Assembly (NCBI GenBank): GCA_043739385.1
Contig: JAYUED010000144.1
Location: 28,750 to 92,749, forward strand
Direction of reading: 5' to 3'
Length of the DNA stretch: 64,000 nucleotides
From: Defluviibacillus sp043739385
GTDB taxonomy: Bacteria; Pseudomonadota; Gammaproteobacteria; Burkholderiales; Burkholderiaceae_C
In this document: positions 50,102-59,523 of the stretch, in pieces
How positions within the stretch are numbered: the stretch's first letter is position 1
How the letters are laid out: the number at the start of each line of letters is the position of its first letter
Position numbers and translations under genes: made by a program
The notes under the pieces: model-generated
Told to the model about the DNA's origin: nothing
Seen by the model: only the letters and a program-made list of their open reading frames with translations
The model's database searches: none

Positions 50102-53100
50102 TCAGGCGAGTTCAGCCAGCGAGACGGCGGCGTCCATGTCGACCGCGACGATGCGCGAGACGCCCTGCTCTTGCATGGTGACACCAATCAGCTGCTTGGC
50201 CATTTCCATCGCGATTTTGTTATGACTAATGAACAGAAACTGGGTTTGTTGGCTCATTTTGGTGACTAATTTGGCATAACGCTCGGTATTGGCGTCGTCT
50301 AACGGCGCGTCTACCTCGTCAAGCAAACAAAACGGTGCTGGATTGAGCATGAAGATGGCAAACACCAGCGCGATAGCCGTCAAGGCTTTTTCGCCGCCGC
50401 TAAGCAAATGAATAGTTTGGTTCTTTTTACCGGGCGGTTGGGCAACTACCTGCACACCAGAATCGAGAATTTCATCGCCAGTAATTACCAAGCGGGCATT
50501 GCCGCCTCCAAACAACTCAGGGAACATACGCCCGAAGTGTTCGTTAACGGCGTTGAAGGTGCCCGACAGCAGCTCACGAGTTTCGCCATCGATTTTCTTG
50601 ATGGCGTCTTCCAGTGTGGTCATGGCTTCGACCAGGTCGGCAGTTTGCGCATCAAGGAACTCCTTACGTTCGCGGGCCGAGGCCAGTTCGTCCAGTGCGG
50701 CCAAGTTGACGGCTCCGAGCGCGGTGATTTCTCGACTCAGGCGGTCAATCTCACTTTGCAGACCATGGACGCGCACATTGCCGTCAAGTATGGATTTGGC
50801 CACAGCTTCCAAGTCGGCCTGGGCCTCAAGCAGCAACTGGGCGAACTGCTCAAAACCGAGACGGGCAGCCTGTTCTTTGAGCTGGAAATCGGTGATGCTC
50901 TGGCGCAGCGGATCAAGTTCGCGCTCAAAGGTTTGTCGCTTGTCGTCGCTGGCGCGCAGGCGCAGGCTCAGGTCGTCGTACGCGCTACGCAGGGAACCTA
51001 AAACATGCTCTCGCTCCAACTTCAGAGCCAGCGCATCTTGCAGACCCCCTTGCGCAGCAGCATCGTTCAGGCGGGCCAGTTCATCCACAGCTCTTTGAGT
51101 CTCAGCGCGCAACCCGTCTGTTTGTTGCGCTGCGGTTTCAATAGCACGACTTAGCTCTGCCTGACGCGCTTGCAGGGTCCGCAGCGAGAACGTGGCCTCC
51201 TGCGCTTGGCGTTCCAAGCTGCGCTGCTGCTCGCGGCATTCGTTCAGGCGACGCTCAGCAGCGGTACCGTGGTCTTCAAGCTGGGCGTGGCGTTCTTGGC
51301 TGTCAGCTAGCTGCATGTCCAGCTCTTCAAAACGGGCTTCGGCAGTAACGCGGCGCTCTTGCAGATCACCTAACTGGGCCTCCACCTCGGCCAAATCGCC
51401 AGCAAGCTGCTGGCTGCGGGCGCGGGTCTGCTCGGCGAGCTGCGTCAAACGCAAGGTTTCGACCTGCAAATTGTGGGCGCGAGTTTGGTTCTCTGAGGCC
51501 TCTCGCCGGGCGATCACTAACCGCTGTGAGGCTTCAGCATAAGCGGCTTCGGCGCGTACCTGCGCGGTACGCGCCTCTTCAAAGATCAAGGTTTGAGCAC
51601 GGAGCTGTTTTTCTAAATTCTCGATTTCTTGCGCACGGGCCAGTAAACCGGCTTGTTCAGAATCTGGTGCATAGAAGCTCACGCTGTGGGCTGTGATGGC
51701 GTGGCCGCTGGACAAATAAATTACTTCGCCAGGACGCAATTGCTCGCGTGCGGCTAAAGCGTCTTCCATACTTGTCGCCGTGTAGCCCCCATGCAGCCAA
51801 TCGGCCAGGAGCGAGCGCTGGGCGGCGTCGTTGAAACGCAGTAAATCCAGCAACGGTTGCGTGTTCGTCGGTGGATTTTGCGTGACGGAACCGGGCGTGG
51901 CAGGGTTGGCGTAGAACGATAACTTGGCTGGAGGGGAAGTGTTGTGGGCTGAATTATCGGCACCATGGCTACCCGCAAAGCCGCGCACCATCTCCAGACG
52001 GCTGACTTCGAGCGCGCCCAAGCGTTCGCGCAAGGCAGCTTCCAAGGCGTTTTCCCAGCCTTGCTCTATGTTCAGTCGGCTCCACAGCCCTTGCAAACTG
52101 TCTAAGCCGTGTTTGGCCAGCCAGGGGCGTAATTTGCCATCGGTTTTAACTTTGTCTTGCAGGGCTTTGAGCGCATCCAGCCGGGCGGAATAGTCTGCTA
52201 AACGTCCCGATTCAGTGTTGACGGCTTGCTGACGGCTGCGGCGATCGTCGTCGAGCTGGGGGACTTGTTCTTGCAACTCTTGCAACCGCGCGTCGGCCTC
52301 ACTGGCATCTTCTGTCGCCATTGCGTACTGCACTTGCAGGTTGGTCAGGCGCTCTTCGTCCGGTGAAGTCAGGGCGTTCCGGTCGGTCAGCAGGCGCTCT
52401 CGGCGCTGGTTGAACTGGCGGGATTGCTCTTCTATGTTGCGCTGATCGGCGGCCAACACCTGAATTTGCTGTTGCACCTGCGTCACACTGTTACGTTGCG
52501 CGTTCGCGGCGGCTTGTGAGCTGCGCAGGGCGTCTTCCAGATCGGGCATTTGCATAGCCTGCTCTTCGGCCTGGGCTGCGAGCAACTCGGTTTTTTCGGC
52601 ACCGTGTTCTGACAGTTCGGCCAAATTTTCGGTCTCGGCCAATGCATCGTCTTTACGGGTGGCCCATTGGGCGGTTTGCTCAGCGAGCTGCACGAGACGC
52701 TGCTCCACACGCTGGCGGCCTTCCACGACGAAGCGGATTTCGGCCTCTAATCGCCCCACTTCGGCGCTGGCCTCGTAGAGCAGACCTTGCCCTGAGTTGA
52801 CTTGATCGCCTGCAGCGTAATGGGCTTGGCGCAGGGTTTCCAGATCTGATTCGGTGCTGCGCAAATCGGCCATGCGAGATTCCAATGCGTTGACAGCGGC
52901 ATCGGATTCGGCTTTCACTTTGCTTTGATCGGCCTCGCTTTCACTGCGCTTTAAGAACCACAACTGGTGCTGCTTGAGCGTGGCGTCACTGTTCAGGCGG
53001 TTGTAGCGCTGGGCGACTTCAGCTTGCTTTTCAAGCTTTTCCAAGTTGGCGTTCAGCTCGAGCAGGATGTCTTCGACGCGAGTCAGGTTCTCACGCGTAT

Positions 53101-53656
53101 CGGAAAGGCGGTTTTCTGTTTCGCGGCGGCGTTCTTTGTATTTGGAGACACCGGCAGCTTCTTCGAGAAACAAGCGCAAATCTTCGGGTCTGGATTCGAT
53201 GATGCGGCTGATCGTGCCCTGTCCGATGATGGCGTAGGCTCGGGGGCCAAGGCCAGTACCCAAGAACACGTCTTGCACATCACGCCGGCGTACCAGCTGG
53301 TTGTTGATGTAGTAGCTGCTGGTGCCGTCACGGGTCAGTACGCGCTTGACAGCAATGTCTTCAAACTGGTTCCATTGGCCACCGGCACGGTGGTCGGCGT
53401 TGTCAAACACCAGTTCGACGCTAGCTCGACTGGCGGGTTTACGGGTGGTGGTGCCGTTGAAGATCACATCTTGCATGGACTCGCCACGCAATTCACTGGC
53501 CTTGGACTCACCCAACACCCAACGCACGGCGTCCATGATGTTGGATTTACCACAGCCGTTCGGCCCCACCACGCCCACCAGTTGGCCGGGCAGCATGAAG
53601 TTGGTGGGTTCAGCGAATGACTTGAATCCTGACAGTTTGATCGAATTGAGGCGCAC
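50102..53656 (-). CDS. smc: Chromosome segregation protein SMC
   Basis: An 1184-residue condensin ATPase. The Walker A motif is VGPNGCGKSNIMDAVRW (residues 31-38 for the P-loop), two long coiled coils flank a hinge (about 510-650), the ABC signature is LLSGGEKALTAIAL (about 1084) and Walker B FCLLDEVDAPLDD. Translation starts at GTG 53656. The hinge carries an Asn/Thr/Pro-rich stretch (SVTQNPPTNTQPLL). ScpA and ScpB genes are not in the window. The stop codon lies in a GGGTCAGT/GGGTCAGG direct repeat (50091-50106). It probably starts an smc-zipA-ligA operon. Confidence 0.98.
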   Translation of the reverse strand: MRLNSIKLSGFKSFAEPTNFMLPGQLVGVVGPNGCGKSNIMDAVRWVLGESKASELRGESMQDVIFNGTTTRKPASRASVELVFDNADHRAGGQWNQFEDIAVKRVLTRDGTSSYYINNQLVRRRDVQDVFLGTGLGPRAYAIIGQGTISRIIESRPEDLRLFLEEAAGVSKYKERRRETENRLSDTRENLTRVEDILLELNANLEKLEKQAEVAQRYNRLNSDATLKQHQLWFLKRSESEADQSKVKAESDAAVNALESRMADLRSTESDLETLRQAHYAAGDQVNSGQGLLYEASAEVGRLEAEIRFVVEGRQRVEQRLVQLAEQTAQWATRKDDALAETENLAELSEHGAEKTELLAAQAEEQAMQMPDLEDALRSSQAAANAQRNSVTQVQQQIQVLAADQRNIEEQSRQFNQRRERLLTDRNALTSPDEERLTNLQVQYAMATEDASEADARLQELQEQVPQLDDDRRSRQQAVNTESGRLADYSARLDALKALQDKVKTDGKLRPWLAKHGLDSLQGLWSRLNIEQGWENALEAALRERLGALEVSRLEMVRGFAGSHGADNSAHNTSPPAKLSFYANPATPGSVTQNPPTNTQPLLDLLRFNDAAQRSLLADWLHGGYTATSMEDALAAREQLRPGEVIYLSSGHAITAHSVSFYAPDSEQAGLLARAQEIENLEKQLRAQTLIFEEARTAQVRAEAAYAEASQRLVIARREASENQTRAHNLQVETLRLTQLAEQTRARSQQLAGDLAEVEAQLGDLQERRVTAEARFEELDMQLADSQERHAQLEDHGTAAERRLNECREQQRSLERQAQEATFSLRTLQARQAELSRAIETAAQQTDGLRAETQRAVDELARLNDAAAQGGLQDALALKLEREHVLGSLRSAYDDLSLRLRASDDKRQTFERELDPLRQSITDFQLKEQAARLGFEQFAQLLLEAQADLEAVAKSILDGNVRVHGLQSEIDRLSREITALGAVNLAALDELASARERKEFLDAQTADLVEAMTTLEDAIKKIDGETRELLSGTFNAVNEHFGRMFPELFGGGNARLVITGDEILDSGVQVVAQPPGKKNQTIHLLSGGEKALTAIALVFAIFMLNPAPFCLLDEVDAPLDDANTERYAKLVTKMSQQTQFLFISHNKIAMEMAKQLIGVTMQEQGVSRIVAVDMDAAVSLAELA

Positions 53657-53736
53657 GGCTTGCGGTTAACTTAAGGGTAAACCCGTTACTTCTCACGCAC
53701 TGGCAAGCGCACAAGAAAGGGATACTGATGTTACCT

Positions 53737-53753
53737 GAGGCCTAAAAAGCCTC
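53737..53753 (-). terminator. Hairpin downstream of alkB
   Basis: GAGGC (53737-53741) and GCCTC (53749-53753) form a 5-bp stem around a 7-base loop, a few bases beyond the alkB stop codon. On the minus strand the loop is T-rich, but there is no T-run after the stem, so the call is tentative. Confidence 0.35.
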
Positions 53754-53758
53754 GCCTG

Positions 53759-54868
53759 TCAGGGGATGCCACCAACCACGCCAGGCTGTGTGAGTACATC
53801 ATCGGGATGAAAGTGTGCTTTGGCTTGGCCTAGGCGAGGGTTCATTACCGCGAACCACAGTGGGGGCACCATGGCCAGCAGAATACACCCAGCATAGCCT
53901 GTGGGCAGTTGAGGACTGGCGCTCAGGTGGACAAGGTCAGCGTAAGGCTTCCAGGAATTCATGTGGTGGTCAGAATGGCGTTGCAGGTTAATCAGCAGAC
54001 TATTGGTAAATATATGGTCAGCATTCCAGGCGTGCATAGGGCCAAAGGGCTCACGGCGCCCCAGGCGCCAGTCGGTACGTTCGTTGTCCGATTGGCGGAT
54101 TCTGCGGCTGTCTTTGCCTCGGCGCAGCAAACCGTAATGCTCGATGTAGTTCACAGCCTCAAGCAGAACCACAGCGACTATTGACTGCAGCACACAAAAA
54201 ACCAAAAGTGGCAAAGCCGTGGACAGCGTTAGCACCCATAAAAACGCGGCTTCGATGGCAAACGCCCATACCAAGGGGCTGCGCACCCATCCGCGCTTGA
54301 GCTGATGCAAGCGCCGATCCTCCAGCTGCCAAGCGTGAACCAAGCTGTACCGAAGCGAGCGCACCAAAAAGCGCCACAGGCTTTCCCCTTTTCGTGCGGT
54401 GGCGGGGTCATCAAATGTGGCGGCGCGGGGATGGTGACCCCGGTAATGCTCCACCATGAAATGCGCATAGAACACACTGGTCATCAGCACCCAAGCCAGG
54501 ATGCGGTCAAAACGGCGTGGCGAATGGCCCAATTCATGTGCAATAGTGATGCCCAGCGCCCCCGATAAAATACCTACCGACAGCGCCAAACTCACTACGG
54601 TCGGCCAGTTGGAATGCCATGCTACCCATGCTGCACTGACCTGTACCACCAATTGCAATGGCACATACAAGCGAAGAATCCAGATAAAGTAGCGCGATGT
54701 GTATGCCGTTCGAGGTGACCGCTGCGCGCCAGGCCACAAAGCATCAACTGCCGCCACGAGCAGGTAAATCGCAACCGACTTCCAAGCCGCGCCTGCGGGA
54801 TTGAGCCATACCGACAACAGCACTGATATCGGTACTAGCAGCAACACCAAAAAGCGCAAGTCAGTCAT
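53759..54868 (-). CDS. alkB: Alkane 1-monooxygenase
   Basis: A 369-residue integral membrane di-iron hydroxylase that oxidises n-alkanes to 1-alkanols. All His motifs are present: HELGHSPRRFDR (about 110), EHYRGHHPRAAT (about 137), NYIEHYGLLRR (about 242) and LQRHSDHHMNSW (about 294), between several hydrophobic segments. The start is ATG 54868 (MTDLRFLVLLLVP); a longer frame to 54961 would add a Pro/Gly-rich stretch unlike the family. No rubredoxin or rubredoxin reductase gene is adjacent, so electron donors must be encoded elsewhere. It is divergent from dapC. Confidence 0.93.
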   Translation of the reverse strand: MTDLRFLVLLLVPISVLLSVWLNPAGAAWKSVAIYLLVAAVDALWPGAQRSPRTAYTSRYFIWILRLYVPLQLVVQVSAAWVAWHSNWPTVVSLALSVGILSGALGITIAHELGHSPRRFDRILAWVLMTSVFYAHFMVEHYRGHHPRAATFDDPATARKGESLWRFLVRSLRYSLVHAWQLEDRRLHQLKRGWVRSPLVWAFAIEAAFLWVLTLSTALPLLVFCVLQSIVAVVLLEAVNYIEHYGLLRRGKDSRRIRQSDNERTDWRLGRREPFGPMHAWNADHIFTNSLLINLQRHSDHHMNSWKPYADLVHLSASPQLPTGYAGCILLAMVPPLWFAVMNPRLGQAKAHFHPDDVLTQPGVVGGIP

Positions 54869-55051
54869 CTTCCATACCGCAGCCCTGCCGCCAGCACCTC
54901 GCGGGGAAGGGGACAAGGCGGCGGCGAGGCCTGAAGGGAGCTTTGGCATGATGCAGTTCACTGGAACGGGGCTGTGAGATACGGCAAAGGGACGTCTGGT
55001 GTCACTTTCGAGTTTAGCCAGTACAACAAGGTTTCGCTCGATAATAAGCCA

Positions 55052-56254
55052 ATGAATCCCTTGCTACTAGGCTTACAGCCCTACCCATTTGAGCGGCTTA
55101 AAGCACTTTTTGCCGATGTCACCCCCAACCCCGCTTACCGTCCGATCAGCCTGGGCATTGGTGAACCCAAACATCCCACACCAGCCCTGGTCAACGAGGC
55201 CCTGTGCGCCAATTTAGCGGGTTTATCCGCCTACCCAGCCACCGCGGGCGAGCCGCGTTTGCGCGAAGGTATGGCCCAGTGGCTACAACGGCGTTACGGC
55301 TTGACCGTTAATCCTGCCACCCAAATTTTGACGGTGAACGGCTCACGCGAAGCCTTGTTTGCCCTAGCGCAGACAGTGCTTGACCCCAGCGAGCGTGATG
55401 CGTTGGTGGTGTGCCCCAATCCTTTTTATCAAATTTACGAAGGTGCAGCCCTGCTGGGCGGTGCACAACCGTATTTTGTTGCCAGCGATCCGGCCCGCAA
55501 TTTTGCGGTGGACTGGGACAGCGTGCCCGAGTCCGTGTGGGCCAAAACTCGTCTGCTGTTCGTCTGCTCACCCGGCAACCCCACTGGCGCCGTGATGCCC
55601 CTGGCCGAATGGCAAAAATTGTTTGCGCTGAGCGACAAATACGGCTTTGTGATCGCCTCTGACGAGTGCTACAGCGAGATCTACTTTCGCGATGAGCCCC
55701 CACTTGGAGCGCTACAAGCCGCGACCAGTTTGGGGCGAAGTGACTTTAAAAATCTGCTAATGCTGACGAGTCTGTCTAAACGCAGCAACGTACCCGGACT
55801 GCGCAGTGGTTTTGTAGCGGGCGATGCGGACATTTTGAAAGCATTCTTACTCTACCGAACTTACCATGGCAATGCGATGAATCCAGTCGTTCAAGCCGCT
55901 AGCCTTGCGGCTTGGAACAACGAAACTCACGTGCAAGACAACCGCACCCAGTACCGTGAGAAATTTGCACAAGTAACGCCAGTACTCGCAACCGTGCTGG
56001 ATGTGCGCTTGCCAGACGCAGCGTTCTACTTATGGGCGGGTGTTCCCGCCAAAGTCTGTGGCGGCTCAGATACTGCCTTCGCCAAAGCGCTGCTGGCTCA
56101 ATACAATGTAACCGTCCTACCGGGCAGCTACTTGGCGCGTGAAGCTCATGGCTTCAATCCCGGACTAGGCCGTATTCGCATGGCGCTGGTCGCACCAACT
56201 GCAGAATGCCTTGAGGCAGCCCAGCGCATTGTTCAATTTATTCAAACCAACTAA
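55052..56254 (+). CDS. dapC: Succinyldiaminopimelate transaminase
   Basis: A 400-residue class I/II PLP aminotransferase that makes N-succinyl-L,L-diaminopimelate for lysine and peptidoglycan. GEPKHPTPALVNEAL, NGSREALFALAQT, CSPGNPTGAVMPL and the PLP Lys in LTSLSKRSNVPGLRSGF are present. The start is ATG 55052 (MNPLLLGLQPYPFERL); a longer frame to 54974 is rejected. It opens the dap operon, followed by dapD after 12 bases. Confidence 0.95.
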   Translation: MNPLLLGLQPYPFERLKALFADVTPNPAYRPISLGIGEPKHPTPALVNEALCANLAGLSAYPATAGEPRLREGMAQWLQRRYGLTVNPATQILTVNGSREALFALAQTVLDPSERDALVVCPNPFYQIYEGAALLGGAQPYFVASDPARNFAVDWDSVPESVWAKTRLLFVCSPGNPTGAVMPLAEWQKLFALSDKYGFVIASDECYSEIYFRDEPPLGALQAATSLGRSDFKNLLMLTSLSKRSNVPGLRSGFVAGDADILKAFLLYRTYHGNAMNPVVQAASLAAWNNETHVQDNRTQYREKFAQVTPVLATVLDVRLPDAAFYLWAGVPAKVCGGSDTAFAKALLAQYNVTVLPGSYLAREAHGFNPGLGRIRMALVAPTAECLEAAQRIVQFIQTN

Positions 56255-56266
56255 CTGAGTTACACC

Positions 56267-57100
56267 ATGTCTGACACCAACGCCGCCCTGCAAAAAACCA
56301 TCGACGAAGCGTGGGAAGCCCGCGCCACGCTCTCGCCCCAGTCCCACCCCAAAGAAGTGGGCGAAGCCGTCGCTCAAGTCATCACAGAGCTAAACAGTGG
56401 CCGTTTGCGCGTTGCCACCCGCGAGGCTGTGGGCCAGTGGACGACGCACCAGTGGATCAAAAAAGCTGTGCTGTTGAGCTTCCGCCTGAAAGACAACGAG
56501 CTGATGAAGGCCGGTAGCCTGGGCTTTTTTGACAAGGTACAAACCAAATTCGCCCACCTGAGCGAAGCCGAAATGAAGGCCACTGGCGTACGCGTGGTGC
56601 CGCCCGCTGTTGCCCGCCGCGGCAGCTATATCGCCAAGGGTGCGATTTTGATGCCTTCCTACGTGAATATCGGCGCTTATGTTGACGAAGGCACTATGGT
56701 CGACACTTGGGCCACAGTGGGTTCTTGCGCACAAGTTGGCAAGAACGTTCACCTCTCTGGTGGTGTAGGCCTGGGTGGTGTGCTGGAGCCTTTGCAAGCC
56801 AACCCCACCATCATTGAAGACAACTGCTTCATCGGTGCACGCTCTGAAGTGGTGGAAGGCGTCATCGTCGAAGAAAACTCGGTCATCTCGATGGGCGTCT
56901 ACCTCGGTCAAAGCACCCCCATTTACGACCGTGCTACCGATACCGTCAGCTATGGCCGTATCCCCGCAGGCTCTGTGGTCGTGAGCGGCAGCATGCCCAA
57001 GCCCGGTGGCAAGTACAGCCTGTACTGCGCGGTAATTGTGAAGCGCGTGGATGCCAAAACCCGCGCGACCACCAGCCTCAATGATCTGCTGCGCGATTAA
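56267..57100 (+). CDS. dapD: 2,3,4,5-tetrahydropyridine-2,6-dicarboxylate N-succinyltransferase
   Basis: A 277-residue left-handed beta-helix acyltransferase that transfers succinyl from succinyl-CoA to tetrahydrodipicolinate. The N-terminal helical domain is followed by hexapeptide repeats (SYIAKGAILMPSYVNIGAYV, GTMVDTWATVGSCAQVG, NCFIGARSEVVEGVIV). Length matches the family. It lies between dapC and pilU. The 79-base gap after it (57101-57179) is AT-rich, has no gene and may carry the pilU promoter. Confidence 0.98.
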   Translation: MSDTNAALQKTIDEAWEARATLSPQSHPKEVGEAVAQVITELNSGRLRVATREAVGQWTTHQWIKKAVLLSFRLKDNELMKAGSLGFFDKVQTKFAHLSEAEMKATGVRVVPPAVARRGSYIAKGAILMPSYVNIGAYVDEGTMVDTWATVGSCAQVGKNVHLSGGVGLGGVLEPLQANPTIIEDNCFIGARSEVVEGVIVEENSVISMGVYLGQSTPIYDRATDTVSYGRIPAGSVVVSGSMPKPGGKYSLYCAVIVKRVDAKTRATTSLNDLLRD

Positions 57101-57179
57101 ATCAAATTTAATAGCAAACTGTTCATACCAAAATTGCCTGAAAAGCTGTTTTAGTTATTTTGATTAAAAAAGGTAAGCA

Positions 57180-58328
57180 ATGAGTACGATGGAACGCATT
57201 CTTCGCTTGATGGCGGAGAAAAAGGCCTCAGACGTTTACCTTTCAGCCCGCTCGCCGGTGCTAATCAAAATCAATGGCCTCTGCATCCCTATCAACAACC
57301 AGTTGCTACCCGCTGAGGCGATTCGCTCGCTCTTGGCGGAGGTGCTGCCAGCAAACCGCATTGAAGAACTGGAAGAAACGGGTGAGCTGAACATGGCGGC
57401 AGGGGTGGAAGGCATTGGCAATTTTCGCTTTTCTGCGATGCGCCAACGTGGTAGCTATGCAGCGGTAATTCGTTTCATCACCAAAGACATCCCTCAGCTG
57501 GAGTCACTCCAGGTACCGCCGATTTTGTCCAACCTCATCATGGAAAAACGAGGCTTGATATTGATGGTGGGGGCCACTGGAGCGGGCAAAAGCACAACGC
57601 TGGCGTCAATGATCGACTATCGCAATGAGCGACTGGCCGGTCATATCTTGACGATTGAAGATCCTATTGAATTTTTGTTCCGCAACAAGAAATCTATCGT
57701 CAATCAGCGTGAAGTGGGCACCGATACGCAAGACCTGCAAACTGCCCTGCGCAATGCGCTTCGCCAAGCGCCTGATGTAATTTTGATTGGTGAAATCCGC
57801 GACCGCGAAACCATGTCTGCAGCCCTCGCCTACGCCCAATCAGGCCACTTGTGCCTCGCCACGATGCACGCCAGCAACAGCTACCAGGCGCTGAACCGTA
57901 TTTTGAATTTCTACCCGGTCGAAGTTCGCCCTACCCTGTTGGGTGATTTATCAGCTGCACTCAAGGCTATCGTGTCCCAGCGCCTGCTGCGTACCTCGGT
58001 GGGCCAGCGAGTGCCAGCTGTTGAGGTACTGCTGAACACGCACTTGGTGTCCGAGTTGATCGATAAAGGCAATTTAGCCGGAGTACAGGACGCGATGGAA
58101 AAGTCCATGGCTGAAGGCTCCCAAACCTTTGAGCAAGACATTGCGCGCTTGATCAACGAAGGTACGATTGACCGCAAAGAAGGTCTCGCCTACGCCGATT
58201 CGCCCACTAATCTGATGTGGAGGCTACAAAACGACTTCTCCAAAGCCACCAAGTCCGCGTTACCCCAACTGACTGCAGACGACGAACCAAAATTTTCCGA
58301 GTTCACGCTGGACTTCAACCCCAGCTAA
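57180..58328 (+). CDS. pilU: Twitching motility ATPase PilU (PilT/PilU family)
   Basis: A 382-residue hexameric type IV pilus retraction ATPase. The N-terminal PAS-like domain is MAEKKASDVYLSARSPVLIK; Walker A is GATGAGKSTTLASM (131-144), Asp box DIPQLESLQVPPIL, Walker B LIGEIRDRETMSAALAYAQ and His box HLCLATMHASNS. The EKKASDVYLSARSPV start and the extended C terminus are PilU-like rather than PilT-like. AAAGGT before the ATG is a good ribosome site. It is inserted between dapD and dapE, away from pilT and other pilus genes, a known Burkholderiales arrangement. Confidence 0.93.
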   Translation: MSTMERILRLMAEKKASDVYLSARSPVLIKINGLCIPINNQLLPAEAIRSLLAEVLPANRIEELEETGELNMAAGVEGIGNFRFSAMRQRGSYAAVIRFITKDIPQLESLQVPPILSNLIMEKRGLILMVGATGAGKSTTLASMIDYRNERLAGHILTIEDPIEFLFRNKKSIVNQREVGTDTQDLQTALRNALRQAPDVILIGEIRDRETMSAALAYAQSGHLCLATMHASNSYQALNRILNFYPVEVRPTLLGDLSAALKAIVSQRLLRTSVGQRVPAVEVLLNTHLVSELIDKGNLAGVQDAMEKSMAEGSQTFEQDIARLINEGTIDRKEGLAYADSPTNLMWRLQNDFSKATKSALPQLTADDEPKFSEFTLDFNPS

Positions 58329-58356
58329 ACCCGCACCCTACCCCGACCTCTGCCCT

Positions 58357-59523
58357 ATGACCCGTACTCTGCAACTTACCGAGCAACTGATATCACGGGC
58401 CTCGGTTACGCCCGACGACGCTGGCTGCCAGCGCATCCTGATTGCGCGGCTAGAACCGCTAGGTTTTGCCTGCGAAACCTTGGTGAGTGGCCCAGAGCAT
58501 ATGCGTGTCACCAATTTATGGGCAAAACGGGTAGGAACGCAAGGTGAGAAATCCTCATCTCAAGTTAAAACATTAGTCTTCGTCGGCCATACCGATGTCG
58601 TGCCTACCGGCCCACTTGACCAATGGACGAGTCACCCCTTCACGCCCACGCACCGCGATGGCCGCTTGTATGGGCGCGGTAGTAGCGATATGAAAACCTC
58701 CATTGCAGCTTTTGTAGTGGCGCTGGAAGAATTCATCGCGCTCAATCCTGACCCAGCGTTAACCATTGCACTGCTGCTGACCAGCGACGAGGAAGGCCCA
58801 GCCACTGATGGCACCGTGGTGGTATGCAAGCTGCTGCAAGAACGTGGTGAGGTGCTGGACTACTGCATCGTTGGCGAACCTACTTCCGTTGAGCGTACCG
58901 GTGACATGATTAAGAACGGCCGACGGGGAACGCTCAGTGGCAAATGGGTTGTCAAGGGAATCCAAGGTCACATCGCCTACCCGCACTTGGCAGAAAATCC
59001 AATCCACTCGCTGGGCCCTGTGCTTGCCGAACTGATAGCGATCGAGTGGGACAAAGGCAACGCCTTTTTCCCTGCTACCAGCTGGCAGGTGAGCAATATC
59101 CACGGCGGCACGGGTGCTAGCAATGTGATACCCGGAACGGTGACGGTAGATTTCAACTTCCGCTTTTCTACCGAATCCACCGCGGAAAGCTTGAAAACTC
59201 GACTGCACGCGGTGCTTGACCGCCATAACCTCAAATACGAGCTGAATTGGACGCTCGGCGGCTTGCCGTTTTTGACAACGCCAGGAACGTTGGTGGGCGC
59301 TGTTCAATCCGCTATCAAGGCGGAAACCGGTATCGAGACCCAACTCTCCACTACGGGCGGCACTAGCGATGGCCGCTTCATGGCGCAAATTTGCAGCCAA
59401 GTGATTGAATTTGGCCCCCCTAATGCCACCATCCACAAAATAGACGAAAACCTCGCTGTAGTAGACATAGAACCGCTGAAAAACATCTACCGACGCGTGC
59501 TGGAAAACCTGAGCACGCTATGA
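58357..59523 (+). CDS. dapE: Succinyl-diaminopimelate desuccinylase
   Basis: A 388-residue M20 di-zinc amidohydrolase that removes succinate from N-succinyl-L,L-diaminopimelate. Metal and catalytic residues are in FVGHTDVVPTGPLDQW, YGRGSSDMKTSIAAF and TSDEEGPATDGTVVV, with GGTSDGRFMA and the terminal His region FGPPNATIHKIDENL. It has a short insertion (RVGTQGEKSSSQVKT) near residue 65. It overlaps prmB by 4 bases. Confidence 0.97.
   Translation: MTRTLQLTEQLISRASVTPDDAGCQRILIARLEPLGFACETLVSGPEHMRVTNLWAKRVGTQGEKSSSQVKTLVFVGHTDVVPTGPLDQWTSHPFTPTHRDGRLYGRGSSDMKTSIAAFVVALEEFIALNPDPALTIALLLTSDEEGPATDGTVVVCKLLQERGEVLDYCIVGEPTSVERTGDMIKNGRRGTLSGKWVVKGIQGHIAYPHLAENPIHSLGPVLAELIAIEWDKGNAFFPATSWQVSNIHGGTGASNVIPGTVTVDFNFRFSTESTAESLKTRLHAVLDRHNLKYELNWTLGGLPFLTTPGTLVGAVQSAIKAETGIETQLSTTGGTSDGRFMAQICSQVIEFGPPNATIHKIDENLAVVDIEPLKNIYRRVLENLSTL

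Noticed and set aside
54869..54961. 31-residue N-terminal extension of AlkB
   Set aside because: The stretch is Pro/Gly/Ala-rich with no similarity to AlkB proteins, which begin close to the first transmembrane segment.
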